A stretch of 64,000 nt of DNA from Casimicrobiaceae bacterium (GTDB taxonomy: Bacteria; Pseudomonadota; Gammaproteobacteria; Burkholderiales; Casimicrobiaceae), in contig JAPKHK010000007.1 in assembly GCA_026646885.1 (NCBI GenBank), forward strand, positions 1 through 64,000. The letters are read 5' to 3'. Position 1 is the first letter of the stretch; each line of letters opens with the position of its first letter. The position numbers and the translations under genes were made by a program. The notes beneath the pieces are model-generated. The model saw only the letters and a program-made list of their open reading frames with translations, was not told the DNA's origin and made no database searches. Below, one piece after another: positions 43,642 through 51,770 of this stretch.

Positions 43642-44543
43642 GCCGGCGCTGGCGCCTTGCGCGACCAAAAAGTGGCCACTGTCAGCCCCGAGATGATGTG
43701 CCAGATGCCCCACCAGGCGGTCACTACCGCCATGCCGCCGAGGCCATCGAAAAAGTTGAAGATCAGAATGAGACCCAAGGCTGAGTTTTGTATGCCCACT
43801 TCGATCGACACCGCGCGCCGGTCACGCTCCGGCAGGCCGGCGAAACGCGCGGCGAAGTAACCGGTGAGCAGGGCGAGGCCGTTGTGCAAAAACACGGCGA
43901 ACACCACGAAGCCCACGAACTTCAGGAAATACTGCCAGTTCGCCGCCAGCGCGCCGATGACGAAAAAACCAAAAACCGCGAGCGAAAAAATCTTCACCGG
44001 CTTCTGCGCGCGGGCGACAAAATTTGGGAAGCGATGCCCGACCCACATACCAAAGATCATCGGCAAGCCCAGCAGCAAGAACACCGCCAGCAGCATGTCC
44101 AGCGGATCGAGGGAAACGCTGCGCAAAATCTTTGCCGTCTCGGGATTGAGCCCGCCCCAGAGCGAAAGATTCAAAGGCGTCATCACGATCGCCACGGCGG
44201 TCGAAATCGCCGTCATGGTGATCGACAACGCGGTGTTGCCGCGGGCATAGTGCGCGAGAAAGTTCGAGATGTTACCGCCCGGGCAAGCCGCCACCAGCAT
44301 CATGCCCAGGGCGATACTGGGCGCGGGCCGAATGAGCAGCACCAGCAGAAAAGTAAACGCCGGCAACAGCAGGAACTGTCCTAGCAAGCCGATTAGCACC
44401 GGCTTGGGCGTCACCAGCACCCCTTGGAAGTCCTTGAGTTTGAGATCGAGCGCCACCCCGAACATCACCAAACCGATGATGAAATTGAGCGCCCACAGCG
44501 ATTGCGGGTTGAAGTTCAGCCGGACGAGATCGATCTCCTGCAT
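43638..44543 (-). CDS. Bile acid:sodium symporter family (BASS) transporter
   Basis: A 301-residue inner-membrane carrier with about 9-10 hydrophobic helices. Family signatures are GLVMFGVALDLKLKDF, ACPGGNISNFLAHYARGNTALS (the conserved Asn/Glu-bearing crossover) and VSIEVGIQNSALGL. It transports organic anions with sodium; the substrate in bacteria varies. The ATG at 44543 has GGGAGGG 8 bp upstream and is preferred to a GTG two codons earlier. It leads an operon with an epimerase and an SDR, suggesting uptake and modification of a sterol-like or organic acid. Confidence 0.92.
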   Translation of the reverse strand: MQEIDLVRLNFNPQSLWALNFIIGLVMFGVALDLKLKDFQGVLVTPKPVLIGLLGQFLLLPAFTFLLVLLIRPAPSIALGMMLVAACPGGNISNFLAHYARGNTALSITMTAISTAVAIVMTPLNLSLWGGLNPETAKILRSVSLDPLDMLLAVFLLLGLPMIFGMWVGHRFPNFVARAQKPVKIFSLAVFGFFVIGALAANWQYFLKFVGFVVFAVFLHNGLALLTGYFAARFAGLPERDRRAVSIEVGIQNSALGLILIFNFFDGLGGMAVVTAWWGIWHIISGLTVATFWSRKAPAPA

Positions 44544-44950
44544 GCCCACAGCCCTCCCGTTAACGCTTGCCCCAGAACCCAGCCATTGACCGCAGGCAGT
44601 TCCGCCCTACGGCCCGCGCTCGCCCTCGATCCAGGGCCCAGGCCTCGGGTAAGGTGGGCCACCCCCTTCTTCGCCGCCAGCAAAGATGCCCCGCGACGGG
44701 CGTCTGCCCGCCTGGCATCATTACATGTCCCAACAGAAGTGGCAATAATGGAAGCTGGGGTTCCGTTTATCGCCATATGAGTCGCTTGTGCCGCGGCTTG
44801 CTCACAAATCCACCGCCGGGACCCAGTGGCCTGCTCCCGGTTAGGGACGAGCGTTGCGGTTCTCACTTTGCGCCGTGTAAGGTATCGTCCCGCCGCGCGT
44901 CTAATGGCCATCGAAGTTCCGGCTTCATCACCGACGCGAAAGGAAAAAGT
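44544..44950. other. Divergent intergenic region, nothing recognised
   Basis: 407 bp between the BASS operon and the rightward phn operon. It must hold promoters for both. No strong sigma-70 pair or Pho box was recognised by eye, and the open frames crossing it are Arg/Pro-rich and lack domains. Confidence 0.4.
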
Positions 44951-45820
44951 ATGGCCGATGTTCTGCGTTTCGCCTTTGTTTTTCTTGCCACCCTGGTGCT
45001 GCCGCCGGCGATGGCCGCCGAACCGCCCCTTCGCTTCGGCGTGGGCCTTTTCCAGCCTGACAAAGACAAGAACGATGCCACCTATCGCCCATTGGCGACC
45101 TATCTGGAAAAGGCACTCGGCCGCAAGATCGAATTGCGAACGGTAGATACCTGGGAAGGCCTGGCCAAATCCTTGGCCAATGGCGAAACCGATGTCGCGC
45201 TCCTAGGGCCTTGGGGGTACGTGTTGGCCAATAACGATGCCGGTGCGCAGGTCGTCGCCACCATTCTCTACGACGGCAAGCCCGAGTATTACGCCATTAT
45301 GATCACCCATCCCGATTCCGGAATCCGTTCGACGGCCGACTTGAAGGGGCGCAGTTTCGCATTTGGCGACAAGGGCTCTACCTCGGGCTATCTCATTCCC
45401 TTGCATTACTTCATGACCCAGGGGATCGATCCGGAGAGGCACTTCGGCAAAGTTCTCTACACCAAGCATCAGGCGATTGAAACGCAAGTCACCCAGGGCG
45501 TGTTGGATGCCGGCGCGGATTACAACCGTAATCGCAATGCCATGATCGAGCAGGGACTCATCAAACCCGAGCGCTCGATCGTTTTCTGGCAATCGGCGCC
45601 CTTGCCCAATGACGCCTTTGCCGTGAACGCCAATCTCTATCGCGATGACACTTTCGTCGCACGCTTGCGCCGAGCGCTCGAAGGCGTCGGGGAAGCGCTC
45701 AAAGCGCAGCCCGGTCTGCTGCCGGCGCACTATACCGGCTTCGTCGCCCGCGACAACGCTTTCTACAAGCCGATACGCGATGCCGGTCTGGCCACCGGCA
45801 AACTTCAGCCCAAACGCTGA
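44951..45820 (+). CDS. phnD: Phosphonate/phosphite/phosphate ABC substrate-binding protein PhnD-like
   Basis: A 289-residue periplasmic binding protein. A signal peptide (about MADVLRFAFVFLATLVLPPAMA) is followed by LRFGVGLFQPDKD, TVDTWEGLAKSLANGETDVALLGPWGY, the ligand loop FAFGDKGSTSGYLIP (S-T-S-G, oxyanion contact) and DAGADYNRNR. This matches the PhnD group, which binds phosphonates or phosphite. It is first gene of a D-E-C operon, 3 bp before the permease. Confidence 0.9.
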   Translation: MADVLRFAFVFLATLVLPPAMAAEPPLRFGVGLFQPDKDKNDATYRPLATYLEKALGRKIELRTVDTWEGLAKSLANGETDVALLGPWGYVLANNDAGAQVVATILYDGKPEYYAIMITHPDSGIRSTADLKGRSFAFGDKGSTSGYLIPLHYFMTQGIDPERHFGKVLYTKHQAIETQVTQGVLDAGADYNRNRNAMIEQGLIKPERSIVFWQSAPLPNDAFAVNANLYRDDTFVARLRRALEGVGEALKAQPGLLPAHYTGFVARDNAFYKPIRDAGLATGKLQPKR

Positions 45821-45823
45821 GCA

Positions 45824-46720
45824 ATGGTCGGCAACGGCGCCTTGCGAGATCGGTTCGCCACGCGCCAGGCGGGGCGCCTGGGGTTTCTCGCCCTTTTGCT
45901 GGCCTATGCCGTGCTAGTGGGGATGGCGCTGGGCACCCTGCTTGCGGCGGGGGATCTCAATCTCGGTCGCAATCCGCTGGCGAACCTGGCGAAGACCGTG
46001 AGCGAATTCGCGCGGCCCAGCTTCGTCGATGTGTGGTTCGGCGAGCCGCGCTTCGAATACCGCAGCGACGATGGCACGTTGTTGCGCGTGGAAGATCGCC
46101 GCAGTGTGGAAGCCGAGTTCCTGCGCCAGCTGGCTGGCGCCACCTGGATGACCTTCGTGATCGGCACGCTGGGTTCCTTGCTGGGGGCGCTTTTGGCGCT
46201 GCCCTTGGGGGTACTTTGCGCACGCAACCTCGCCGCGCCGCGCGGGTTGGCTTGGCCCGCCAAGACCTGGCTAGACCTTTGCCGCGCCATACACACGCTG
46301 GTGTTTGGCTTGGTGCTGGTGGGCATCGTGGGCCTAGGACCCACCGCGGGCATCCTCGCCATTGCGTTCCATTCCATGGGCACTTACGGCAAACTCTACG
46401 CCGAGGCCATCGAAACCCTGGACATGGGCGCCGTGGAGGCCGTGCGCGCGGTTGGGGCCAGCCCCACCCAAGTATTCTTCAACGCGGTATGGCCGGCGGT
46501 TTTGCCGCAATTCGTGTCCAATCATCTTTACGTGTGGGAATTCAACATTCGCGATTCCACCGTGCTGGGCCTCATCGGTGCGGGCGGCCTGGGCCTGCTC
46601 ATCACCGAGGCGGTGGCGCTTTTTCAATGGGGACGATTGGCGACCCTCTTACTCGTGGTCGTTGCCCTGGTATCAACTTTTGATGCGCTCAGTGGGCGCA
46701 TACGCAAGGCCTTGTTGTGA
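45824..46720 (+). CDS. phnE: Phosphonate ABC permease PhnE-like
   Basis: A 298-residue inner-membrane permease. Hydrophobic segments lie at about 19-44, 105-130, 145-175, and through the C-terminal half, with an EAA-type loop EAVRAVGASPTQVFFNAVWPAVLPQF. Like PhnE, it carries a large N-terminal periplasmic segment (about 45-100). It overlaps the ATPase gene by 4 bp (GTGA). Confidence 0.9.
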   Translation: MVGNGALRDRFATRQAGRLGFLALLLAYAVLVGMALGTLLAAGDLNLGRNPLANLAKTVSEFARPSFVDVWFGEPRFEYRSDDGTLLRVEDRRSVEAEFLRQLAGATWMTFVIGTLGSLLGALLALPLGVLCARNLAAPRGLAWPAKTWLDLCRAIHTLVFGLVLVGIVGLGPTAGILAIAFHSMGTYGKLYAEAIETLDMGAVEAVRAVGASPTQVFFNAVWPAVLPQFVSNHLYVWEFNIRDSTVLGLIGAGGLGLLITEAVALFQWGRLATLLLVVVALVSTFDALSGRIRKALL

Positions 46721-47550
46721 GTCCTCGAGCCTTGCCCGACTCCGGCCCAGCCGCGCTGCGCGTCGCGGGGCTGGTCTGCAAAGTGGCGGACCGCGTCGCG
46801 CTCGACATCGACGCCCTGAGCGTCGCCCCTGGCGAACGCGTTGCCCTTGTCGGCCCCAACGGCGCGGGCAAGTCCACGCTCTTGCGGCTGCTTTCCGGAT
46901 TCGTCCAGCCCGAACGCGGCGAGGTGACCGTTTTGCGCAGACAACTGCCGCTCGCCGGCCAGGCGCTACGGGCGCTGCGCCGCGAAATCGGTCAGGTGCA
47001 TCAAGGCCTGCATCTGGTGCAGCGCCTGAGCGCGCTCGACAACGTGCTGATCGGCTCACTCGGGCGTCGCGCCGGTTGGCGCACACTGCTGCGCTGCCCC
47101 CTGCGCGCCGAGGTCAGCGAGGCCGAAGCCGCGCTGCGCGCCGTGGGTCTTCTGGCCAAGGCCGGCAGCCGCGCCGACCAGCTCTCCGGTGGCGAACGCC
47201 AGAAGGTGGCGGTCGCTCGCCTGCTCTTGCAGCACCCACGGCTCATTCTTGCCGACGAACCCACCGCTGCGCTCGACCCGCGTGCCGCCGCCGAGGTGTG
47301 CGCGCTGCTTGCCGAAGCCGCCGGCGGCGCCACCTTGCTGTCGGTGGTACACAATCCTTCGCTGTTGCCGCTGTTGGCCGAGAGGGTGGTCGGTTTGCGG
47401 CAAGGCCGCATCGTCTTCGATCTGCCGCTGGCGCAGGTGGACGATCAGCGCTTGCTCGGTCTCTACCGCGCCGACGACGGGAGCCTGATGGAGCAATGGC
47501 TACCACAGGCGGCGAACTCGCGGCATCCCTTTTCTGCCGCGGCGACATGA
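46717..47550 (+). CDS. phnC: Phosphonate ABC ATP-binding protein PhnC-like
   Basis: A 277-residue ATPase with Walker A GPNGAGKST, signature LSGGERQKV, Walker B LILADEPTAALD and H-loop VVHNPS. The GTG at 46717 overlaps the phnE stop. VHQGLHLVQRLSALDNVLIGSLGRR is typical of PhnC, which has ...NVL.G.LGR. The order D-E-C differs from the common C-D-E. Confidence 0.9.
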   Translation: MSPRALPDSGPAALRVAGLVCKVADRVALDIDALSVAPGERVALVGPNGAGKSTLLRLLSGFVQPERGEVTVLRRQLPLAGQALRALRREIGQVHQGLHLVQRLSALDNVLIGSLGRRAGWRTLLRCPLRAEVSEAEAALRAVGLLAKAGSRADQLSGGERQKVAVARLLLQHPRLILADEPTAALDPRAAAEVCALLAEAAGGATLLSVVHNPSLLPLLAERVVGLRQGRIVFDLPLAQVDDQRLLGLYRADDGSLMEQWLPQAANSRHPFSAAAT

Positions 47551-47641
47551 ACGCTTCCATCTGGTCCTTCAAAGGCAGCGCCTGCAAAGGGGCACAGCGC
47601 TCGAATCACCAGCCGGCCCGGCCCGGCGGAAAGCCAAACCA

Positions 47642-48589
47642 GTGAACCAAGATCCGGGCCGCGCCTGTCCGCTGCGCTATCGCTACGGCGCGGCGGCGCT
47701 ACGCCAATGCCCGCAAGTGCGAGCCGAAACCCTCTACGTCATCGGCGGCCTCTACGGCAACCGGCCGGCGCTCGCTGCGCTGTGTGCCCTGGCGGCGCGC
47801 GAGGCCGGGCCGGTGGTCCTGTGCTTCAATGGCGACTTCAATTGGTTCAACGTCGACGACGCCGGCTTTGCCGCGATCAACAGCGCCGTGCTGCAGCACG
47901 ACGCCCTGCTCGGCAACGTCGAAGCCGAGCTGCTCGCGCCGGACGACGAGGCCGGCTGCGGCTGCGCCTATCCGGCGGGGGTGGACGACGGCACGGTCGC
48001 GCGCTCGAACCAAATCCATGCGCGTCTGAAAGCCACCGCGCGGCGACATCCGGAGATTCTCGCGCAACTGGCAAGCCTGCCCATGTTGCGGCGCTACCGC
48101 GTGGGTGAGATCGTCATCGGCGTGGTGCATGGCGACGCCGAATCGCTCGCCGGCTGGCGCTTCGATGTCGCCGCCCTCGACGACCCGGACAACCAGCCCT
48201 GGATCGCCCAGGCCTTCGCAGAGGCCGACGTCGATCTCTTCGCCAGCAGCCATACCTGCTTGCCGGCGCTGCGCCGCTTCGAAGTTGGCGGCCGCTACCG
48301 CGCCGTCATCAACAATGGCGCCGCCGGCATGCCCAACTCCCGCAGTGAGATCGCCGGGCTCATCACCCGCATCGGCACCGCCCCCAGCCCGCATGCCGCG
48401 CGCTACGGCACCGTGCTCAAGGGCATCCACGTCGAGGCGCTGCCGCTCGCCTACGACCCCGACCGCTGGCTGGCGGACTTCCTCGGCAACTGGCCGCAAG
48501 GTTCGGCGGCGCACACCTCGTACTACCGCCGCATTCGCGAGGGGACGGACTTCGCCTGGCAAAGCGCCAGCACGCCCGACCGGCAATAA
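47642..48589 (+). CDS. Calcineurin-like phosphoesterase-type protein linked to phn operon
   Basis: A 315-residue protein with elements of a metallophosphoesterase: GGLYGN, VLCFNGDFNWFN (GDxxW), VVHGD, SSHTC and VINNGAAGMPN, in the order of the calcineurin-like fold but without all canonical metal ligands. The proposed start is GTG at 47642. It lies 91 bp after phnC on the same strand and could hydrolyse an organophosphorus compound once imported. The substrate is unknown and the family call is tentative. Confidence 0.65.
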   Translation: MNQDPGRACPLRYRYGAAALRQCPQVRAETLYVIGGLYGNRPALAALCALAAREAGPVVLCFNGDFNWFNVDDAGFAAINSAVLQHDALLGNVEAELLAPDDEAGCGCAYPAGVDDGTVARSNQIHARLKATARRHPEILAQLASLPMLRRYRVGEIVIGVVHGDAESLAGWRFDVAALDDPDNQPWIAQAFAEADVDLFASSHTCLPALRRFEVGGRYRAVINNGAAGMPNSRSEIAGLITRIGTAPSPHAARYGTVLKGIHVEALPLAYDPDRWLADFLGNWPQGSAAHTSYYRRIREGTDFAWQSASTPDRQ

Positions 48590-48947
48590 ACCGCCCGTCC
48601 GGGCCAGGCGCGAATCGGCGCAGGAAATGCCGGAGGGAAAAGTCAGTCTCCGGAAGACGGCGACGCATCACTCGAAAGGGAAGGCTGGACGGGGAAATTG
48701 TGCTTCTGGTTCTCGGCCGAAGCAGTCCTCGGAAATCAGAAGCGTTGTCGTCCGCTTTCGACCCGAAGCTGCCGCTAGCTACTTGGAAAAGCGGGCCTTT
48801 AACGTAAAGGAGAGGGACACTTGGTTGGGCAACGGGCTACAGGCAACCGACACGGCAAAAAGTCGGCGCTGGCGGGACGGCAGAAAACGTGCTCTAACCT
48901 TGGGCGTTCTTGTACGCGGCGTGCTGGTCCGTGCAGATACTGGCGTG
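48590..48947. other. Convergent intergenic region, nothing recognised
   Basis: 358 bp between the rightward phosphoesterase gene and the leftward gene at 48948. Open frames crossing it are tails of shadow frames. No clear terminator hairpin with a U run was seen. Confidence 0.4.
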
Positions 48948-49433
48948 CTATCCGCGCTTAAAGCAGTACCGGAAGTCACAGTAGGACGCGCCTTCCATTA
49001 TGGTTTGTGTCCGCGTGAGTTCGACGGTGGGCGCTCCAACCTCGGCGACGTAATAGTCAAAATCACAGACCAAGAGTGCGCCTAGCTCCGGCTCACCCAG
49101 TGCTTTGAAGAACTCCGCAAAACCACATCGGTTCACGTTGTAGTCGCGAGCGTCATTGTCGTCCCGGAGCAACTCCCGCTCGACCACGTCGCCTATTCTT
49201 GGTCGCAACTCGTTCCATACCCCCTGCCACTTCTCGCGGGGTGTGCCTGCCTGCTTCTCGCCAATCCGCAAATACACGGAGCGCACCCAATCACGCAAGG
49301 CCCTGGCGACTAGCTCATCGGCCTTTTCCTTTCCCATTTCCATGCGCAAGGTGCGCAGGATTGGTATGAGGACTTGTGCCTGTAGTTTGACCTCGTCGAG
49401 GAGGGTAATCGGATTTTCAACTTGTACGCTCAT
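48948..49433 (-). CDS. L-2-amino-thiazoline-4-carboxylic-acid hydrolase-like protein
   Basis: A 161-residue protein resembling the ATC-hydrolase family, whose named member opens the thiazoline ring to make S-carbamoyl-cysteine. The characteristic C-terminal block is visible: CGFAEFFKALGEPELGALLVCDFDYYVAE then ELTRTQTIMEGASYCDFRYCF. Many family members are probably not true ATC hydrolases. The ATG at 49433 stands alone; the neighbour upstream is an antitoxin gene 45 bp away. Confidence 0.75.
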   Translation of the reverse strand: MSVQVENPITLLDEVKLQAQVLIPILRTLRMEMGKEKADELVARALRDWVRSVYLRIGEKQAGTPREKWQGVWNELRPRIGDVVERELLRDDNDARDYNVNRCGFAEFFKALGEPELGALLVCDFDYYVAEVGAPTVELTRTQTIMEGASYCDFRYCFKRG

Positions 49434-49477
49434 GTATTTCTCCAGTCCATAACGGTTCCGCCAGGTTGACTTTTCAA

Positions 49478-49771
49478 TCAGGCGGCAGCGAACTGGATAT
49501 TCACTTTCCTGCCCAACGCAGCGGCGGCGCTGGCCAGCGTGGTCAGGGTCAAGCTGGGGTCCGTCTCGTCGAGCAGTCGATTAAGGGCGGCCCGGCTGGT
49601 ATGCATCCGCCTGGCCAGTTCGGTTTTGGTGATCTGCTGCGCCTTCATTTCTTCGGCGATTTGCCAAGCGATGACGCGCTTCAAGGCAACTGCCGTCGCA
49701 TCCTCAAGGATCGCCTCCTCCTGCAGGAAATCATCGAAGCGGCCGCCAACATTCTTCTTGCCCATGTTCAT
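49478..49771 (-). CDS. HigA-type XRE-family antitoxin
   Basis: A 97-residue DNA-binding protein with a helix-turn-helix (KTELARRMHTSRAALNRLLDE, about residues 48-69) and a C-terminal SLTLTTLASAAAALGRKVNI. It follows a RelE/HigB-type toxin frame with an ATGA overlap, the toxin-first order typical of higBA. It would neutralise the toxin and repress the operon through the palindrome at 50119. Confidence 0.85.
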   Translation of the reverse strand: MNMGKKNVGGRFDDFLQEEAILEDATAVALKRVIAWQIAEEMKAQQITKTELARRMHTSRAALNRLLDETDPSLTLTTLASAAAALGRKVNIQFAAA

Positions 49772-50109
49772 CTCCTCTTCAACAGTTTCAACCTGTCCCT
49801 GGCAAGATCAAGTTCCGGCCCTGGCGTCTTCTGCTGCTTCTTGATGAAGCCATGCAAAAGCACCATGGTTTGCCCATCGACGGCGAACAGGATACGGGCA
49901 ATTCGATTATCCAACCTGATTCTCACTTCCCAGATGTCCCCGCCCAAATGATCGACTCAGGGCATGCCCAAGGGCCAGCCGAACTGGACCGTCTTGATAT
50001 CCTCGCCGATGGTCTTACGGTCAATGGCCGGCAAATCCTTCAGCCACTCGCGAACCGGTTCCGCACCGGCATCGGTACGGAAGAAGCGAACCTCAAGTAC
50101 AGGCTTCAT
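49768..50109 (-). pseudogene. HigB/RelE-type toxin interrupted by an in-frame TGA
   Basis: A 113-codon frame starts MKPVLEVRFFRTDAGAEPVREWLKDL and reaches WPLGMP, where TGA (49957-49959) interrupts it. The same frame then continues without a shift as VDHLGGDIWEVRIRLDNRIARILFAVDG and ends KLLKRR at a TGA overlapping the antitoxin ATG. The joined product has the expected length and content of a type II RelE-superfamily mRNA interferase. The N-terminal fragment lacks the catalytic sheet, so the toxin is probably inactive unless read through. A sequencing error is also possible. Confidence 0.8.
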
Positions 50110-50118
50110 GTGGCGCAT

Positions 50119-50136
50119 CGTATCAAAAATGATACG
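50119..50136. promoter_or_regulatory. Palindromic operator of the HigBA-type locus
   Basis: CGTATC-AAAAAT-GATACG is a perfect 6-bp inverted repeat with a 6-bp centre, about 9 bp upstream of the toxin start codon. Its position fits an autoregulatory operator for the HTH antitoxin. It may extend partly into the flanking GCAT...ATGC bases. Confidence 0.65.
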
Positions 50137-50354
50137 TATGCGCAAGCACAGCCTCACATCCGTTTTCGCCTGTGAAGGTCTGCTTTAGTGAGAAGTGTCA
50201 AGGTCGGCTCTTGGCCTGTAGTGGCCGTTACCGTTTCTCTAATTCAACTTCCGCTTCGGCCGATTCTGGTGAGTTCAGCTTGGGCATGGTTGGAGCCCGT
50301 CGCGACGGCGCGGCGGTAGCACTACCGCCCGCCGCCGTGTGACTATCGAAACCC

Positions 50355-50678
50355 TCAGGCGGCTTCCTTCATGGTCTTGCGCGGCCGGCCACCCAGCTTC
50401 CCGTTTGCGCGAGCCGCCGCTGCCTTCGCCGGGCTCGCCACGCTGCCGCCGCGCTGCCCCAGTCGCGCCATCCACATCTTCGAGCCAAGAAAACCGTCCA
50501 GCAGCGCTGGCAGGTAGATATCGGCGTCGAGCTGCGGAAAGTGGAGCCCCAAGCCGGTCGGCGTGACCTCAATCTCGCGCAACTGTGCGGGGGTTGCCCG
50601 CGCAAGGCCTTGGGCATCGCGGGCCTTGAACGACAGTTCCAGGCCCGTGCTCATTGTCAAAGATACCTTCCCCGACAT
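50355..50678 (-). CDS. DUF2442 family protein
   Basis: A 107-residue protein ending with the DUF2442 pattern GLGLHFPQLDADIYLPALLDGFLGSKMWMARLGQRGG and a basic Ala/Lys tail (AAARANGKLGGRPRK). DUF2442 proteins usually pair with a DUF4160 protein, and the two are thought to form a toxin-antitoxin-like module. No DUF4160 partner is visible here, so it looks like a remnant. The start is uncertain: ATG at 50678 or one nine codons on. Confidence 0.75.
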   Translation of the reverse strand: MSGKVSLTMSTGLELSFKARDAQGLARATPAQLREIEVTPTGLGLHFPQLDADIYLPALLDGFLGSKMWMARLGQRGGSVASPAKAAAARANGKLGGRPRKTMKEAA

Positions 50679-50883
50679 GTCTGCAGGCGGGCAAACAGGC
50701 TCCCCATTTCGCTTTGCACGACGGCAAATTCACCCGGGCCTGACGGATAAAACCCGAGTTGTGGCTTGGTATTGCGAAGAATCAAAGGTCTGTCATGAGC
50801 ACAACACTGCCCATTCAATAGTGTTCCTTCAGCATGAAGCGAAGGGCTCGCCGCCGGTAGGCGGAGCGCCCTTCGAACGACTG

Positions 50884-51144
50884 TCATGCAGCGTGCACAG
50901 GCGGAACCTCCCAGCCCGGGAAGACAAGCACGGCAGGATGGCAATTGAGGGCGCGCGCAAGAACCTTGGCGCGCTCGACACCCAAATTCACACGACCGTT
51001 CTCGATGGCGGAAATGGTGGCTTGAGGAATGCCCGTGAGTTTGGACAGTTGGCTTTGGCTCAACTCCTGGAGTTCGCGCAGGATGCGGACGGACTCCCCC
51101 ACCGAGACCGCGACGCGCTTTTTAGCAGGACGAAATTCCTTCAT
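50884..51144 (-). CDS. XRE-family antitoxin of second HigBA-type locus
   Basis: An 86-residue helix-turn-helix protein. SVGESVRILRELQELSQSQLSKLTGIPQATISAIENGRVNLGVERAKVLARAL is a complete XRE domain with recognition helix QATISAIENG. It begins 1 bp after the toxin stop. The usual function is toxin neutralisation and repression. GGAGGCC precedes the ATG at 51144. Confidence 0.9.
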   Translation of the reverse strand: MKEFRPAKKRVAVSVGESVRILRELQELSQSQLSKLTGIPQATISAIENGRVNLGVERAKVLARALNCHPAVLVFPGWEVPPVHAA

Positions 51145-51145
51145 T

Positions 51146-51430
51146 TCATGGCCTCCTGTAATCGTGGGCGGTGACATGTACGACCTGAATCTGCAATACG
51201 TTGGCGACAACCCGGTAGATCACCCGCCATTGAAGCCCGGTCCGGGATGTGCGATGGTCCTTCCATTCGCCAGACAGCGCTTCGTCGTGAAACCCCTTGA
51301 TGGCCCGCAGGCCTTGCGGCCCGGAAAGCCTGGCAACGTCCTTCCATTTCTCGTAACGTTTCAGAACCTCGATGGGAATCGAACCGGAGAGCTGCTTATC
51401 GACGCGGCGGTGTTCCTCGATGGACCACAT
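51146..51430 (-). CDS. HigB/RelE-type mRNA-interferase toxin
   Basis: A 94-residue toxin with the block IKGFHDEALSGEWKDHRTSRTGLQWRVIYRV...VHVTAHDYRR, a RelE/ParE-superfamily pattern that cleaves mRNA at the ribosome. The reading frame is intact here, in contrast to the locus at 49768. It lies directly upstream of its antitoxin gene. Confidence 0.88.
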   Translation of the reverse strand: MWSIEEHRRVDKQLSGSIPIEVLKRYEKWKDVARLSGPQGLRAIKGFHDEALSGEWKDHRTSRTGLQWRVIYRVVANVLQIQVVHVTAHDYRRP

Positions 51431-51449
51431 GCCACATTATGTATATGCC

Positions 51450-51462
51450 ACATACGGTATGT
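51450..51462. promoter_or_regulatory. Palindromic operator candidate of second TA locus
   Basis: ACATAC-G-GTATGT is a perfect inverted repeat about 20 bp upstream of the toxin ATG. ATGCCACAT also occurs twice close by (51429-51437 and 51445-51453). It fits autoregulation by the XRE antitoxin, with moderate certainty. Confidence 0.5.
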
Positions 51463-51770
51463 CCAGGGCGGCATGGGCTACCCCGTTCGTCACCCGCCGG
51501 CACGAATTCCCGAAGGCGCTGGCGCGGGCTTCCTGCGCAACTTGTCGCGCAATGCCGTAAGCTTTTCCTGCTGGCCCAGACTAATCGAGCATGGGGGCCG
51601 TTGCGTGCCTGGCTGCATGAGGCTGTTCAGGGCTTGGCGGGGCAGAGGCGGGTGGATAGGCCGCTCGACCCTCTCCCCAACCCTCCCCCGCGGGCGGGGA
51701 GATCGAGTAAAGCAACGGCGGCCGAGGGCCGCGCGATGGTTGAACGAACCGACAACTGAGGGAATCGACA
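51463..51770. other. Intergenic region with a GC-rich repeat-like element
   Basis: No gene is seen. Near 51667-51706 lies CCCTCTCCCCAACCCTCCCC followed by GCGGGCGGGGAG, a form found as a dispersed intergenic palindrome in many proteobacteria. Overlapping long shadow frames cross the region. Confidence 0.45.

Noticed and set aside
49957-49959. In-frame TGA as a selenocysteine codon
   Set aside because: RelE-type toxins are not selenoproteins and no SECIS-like hairpin was evident just downstream.
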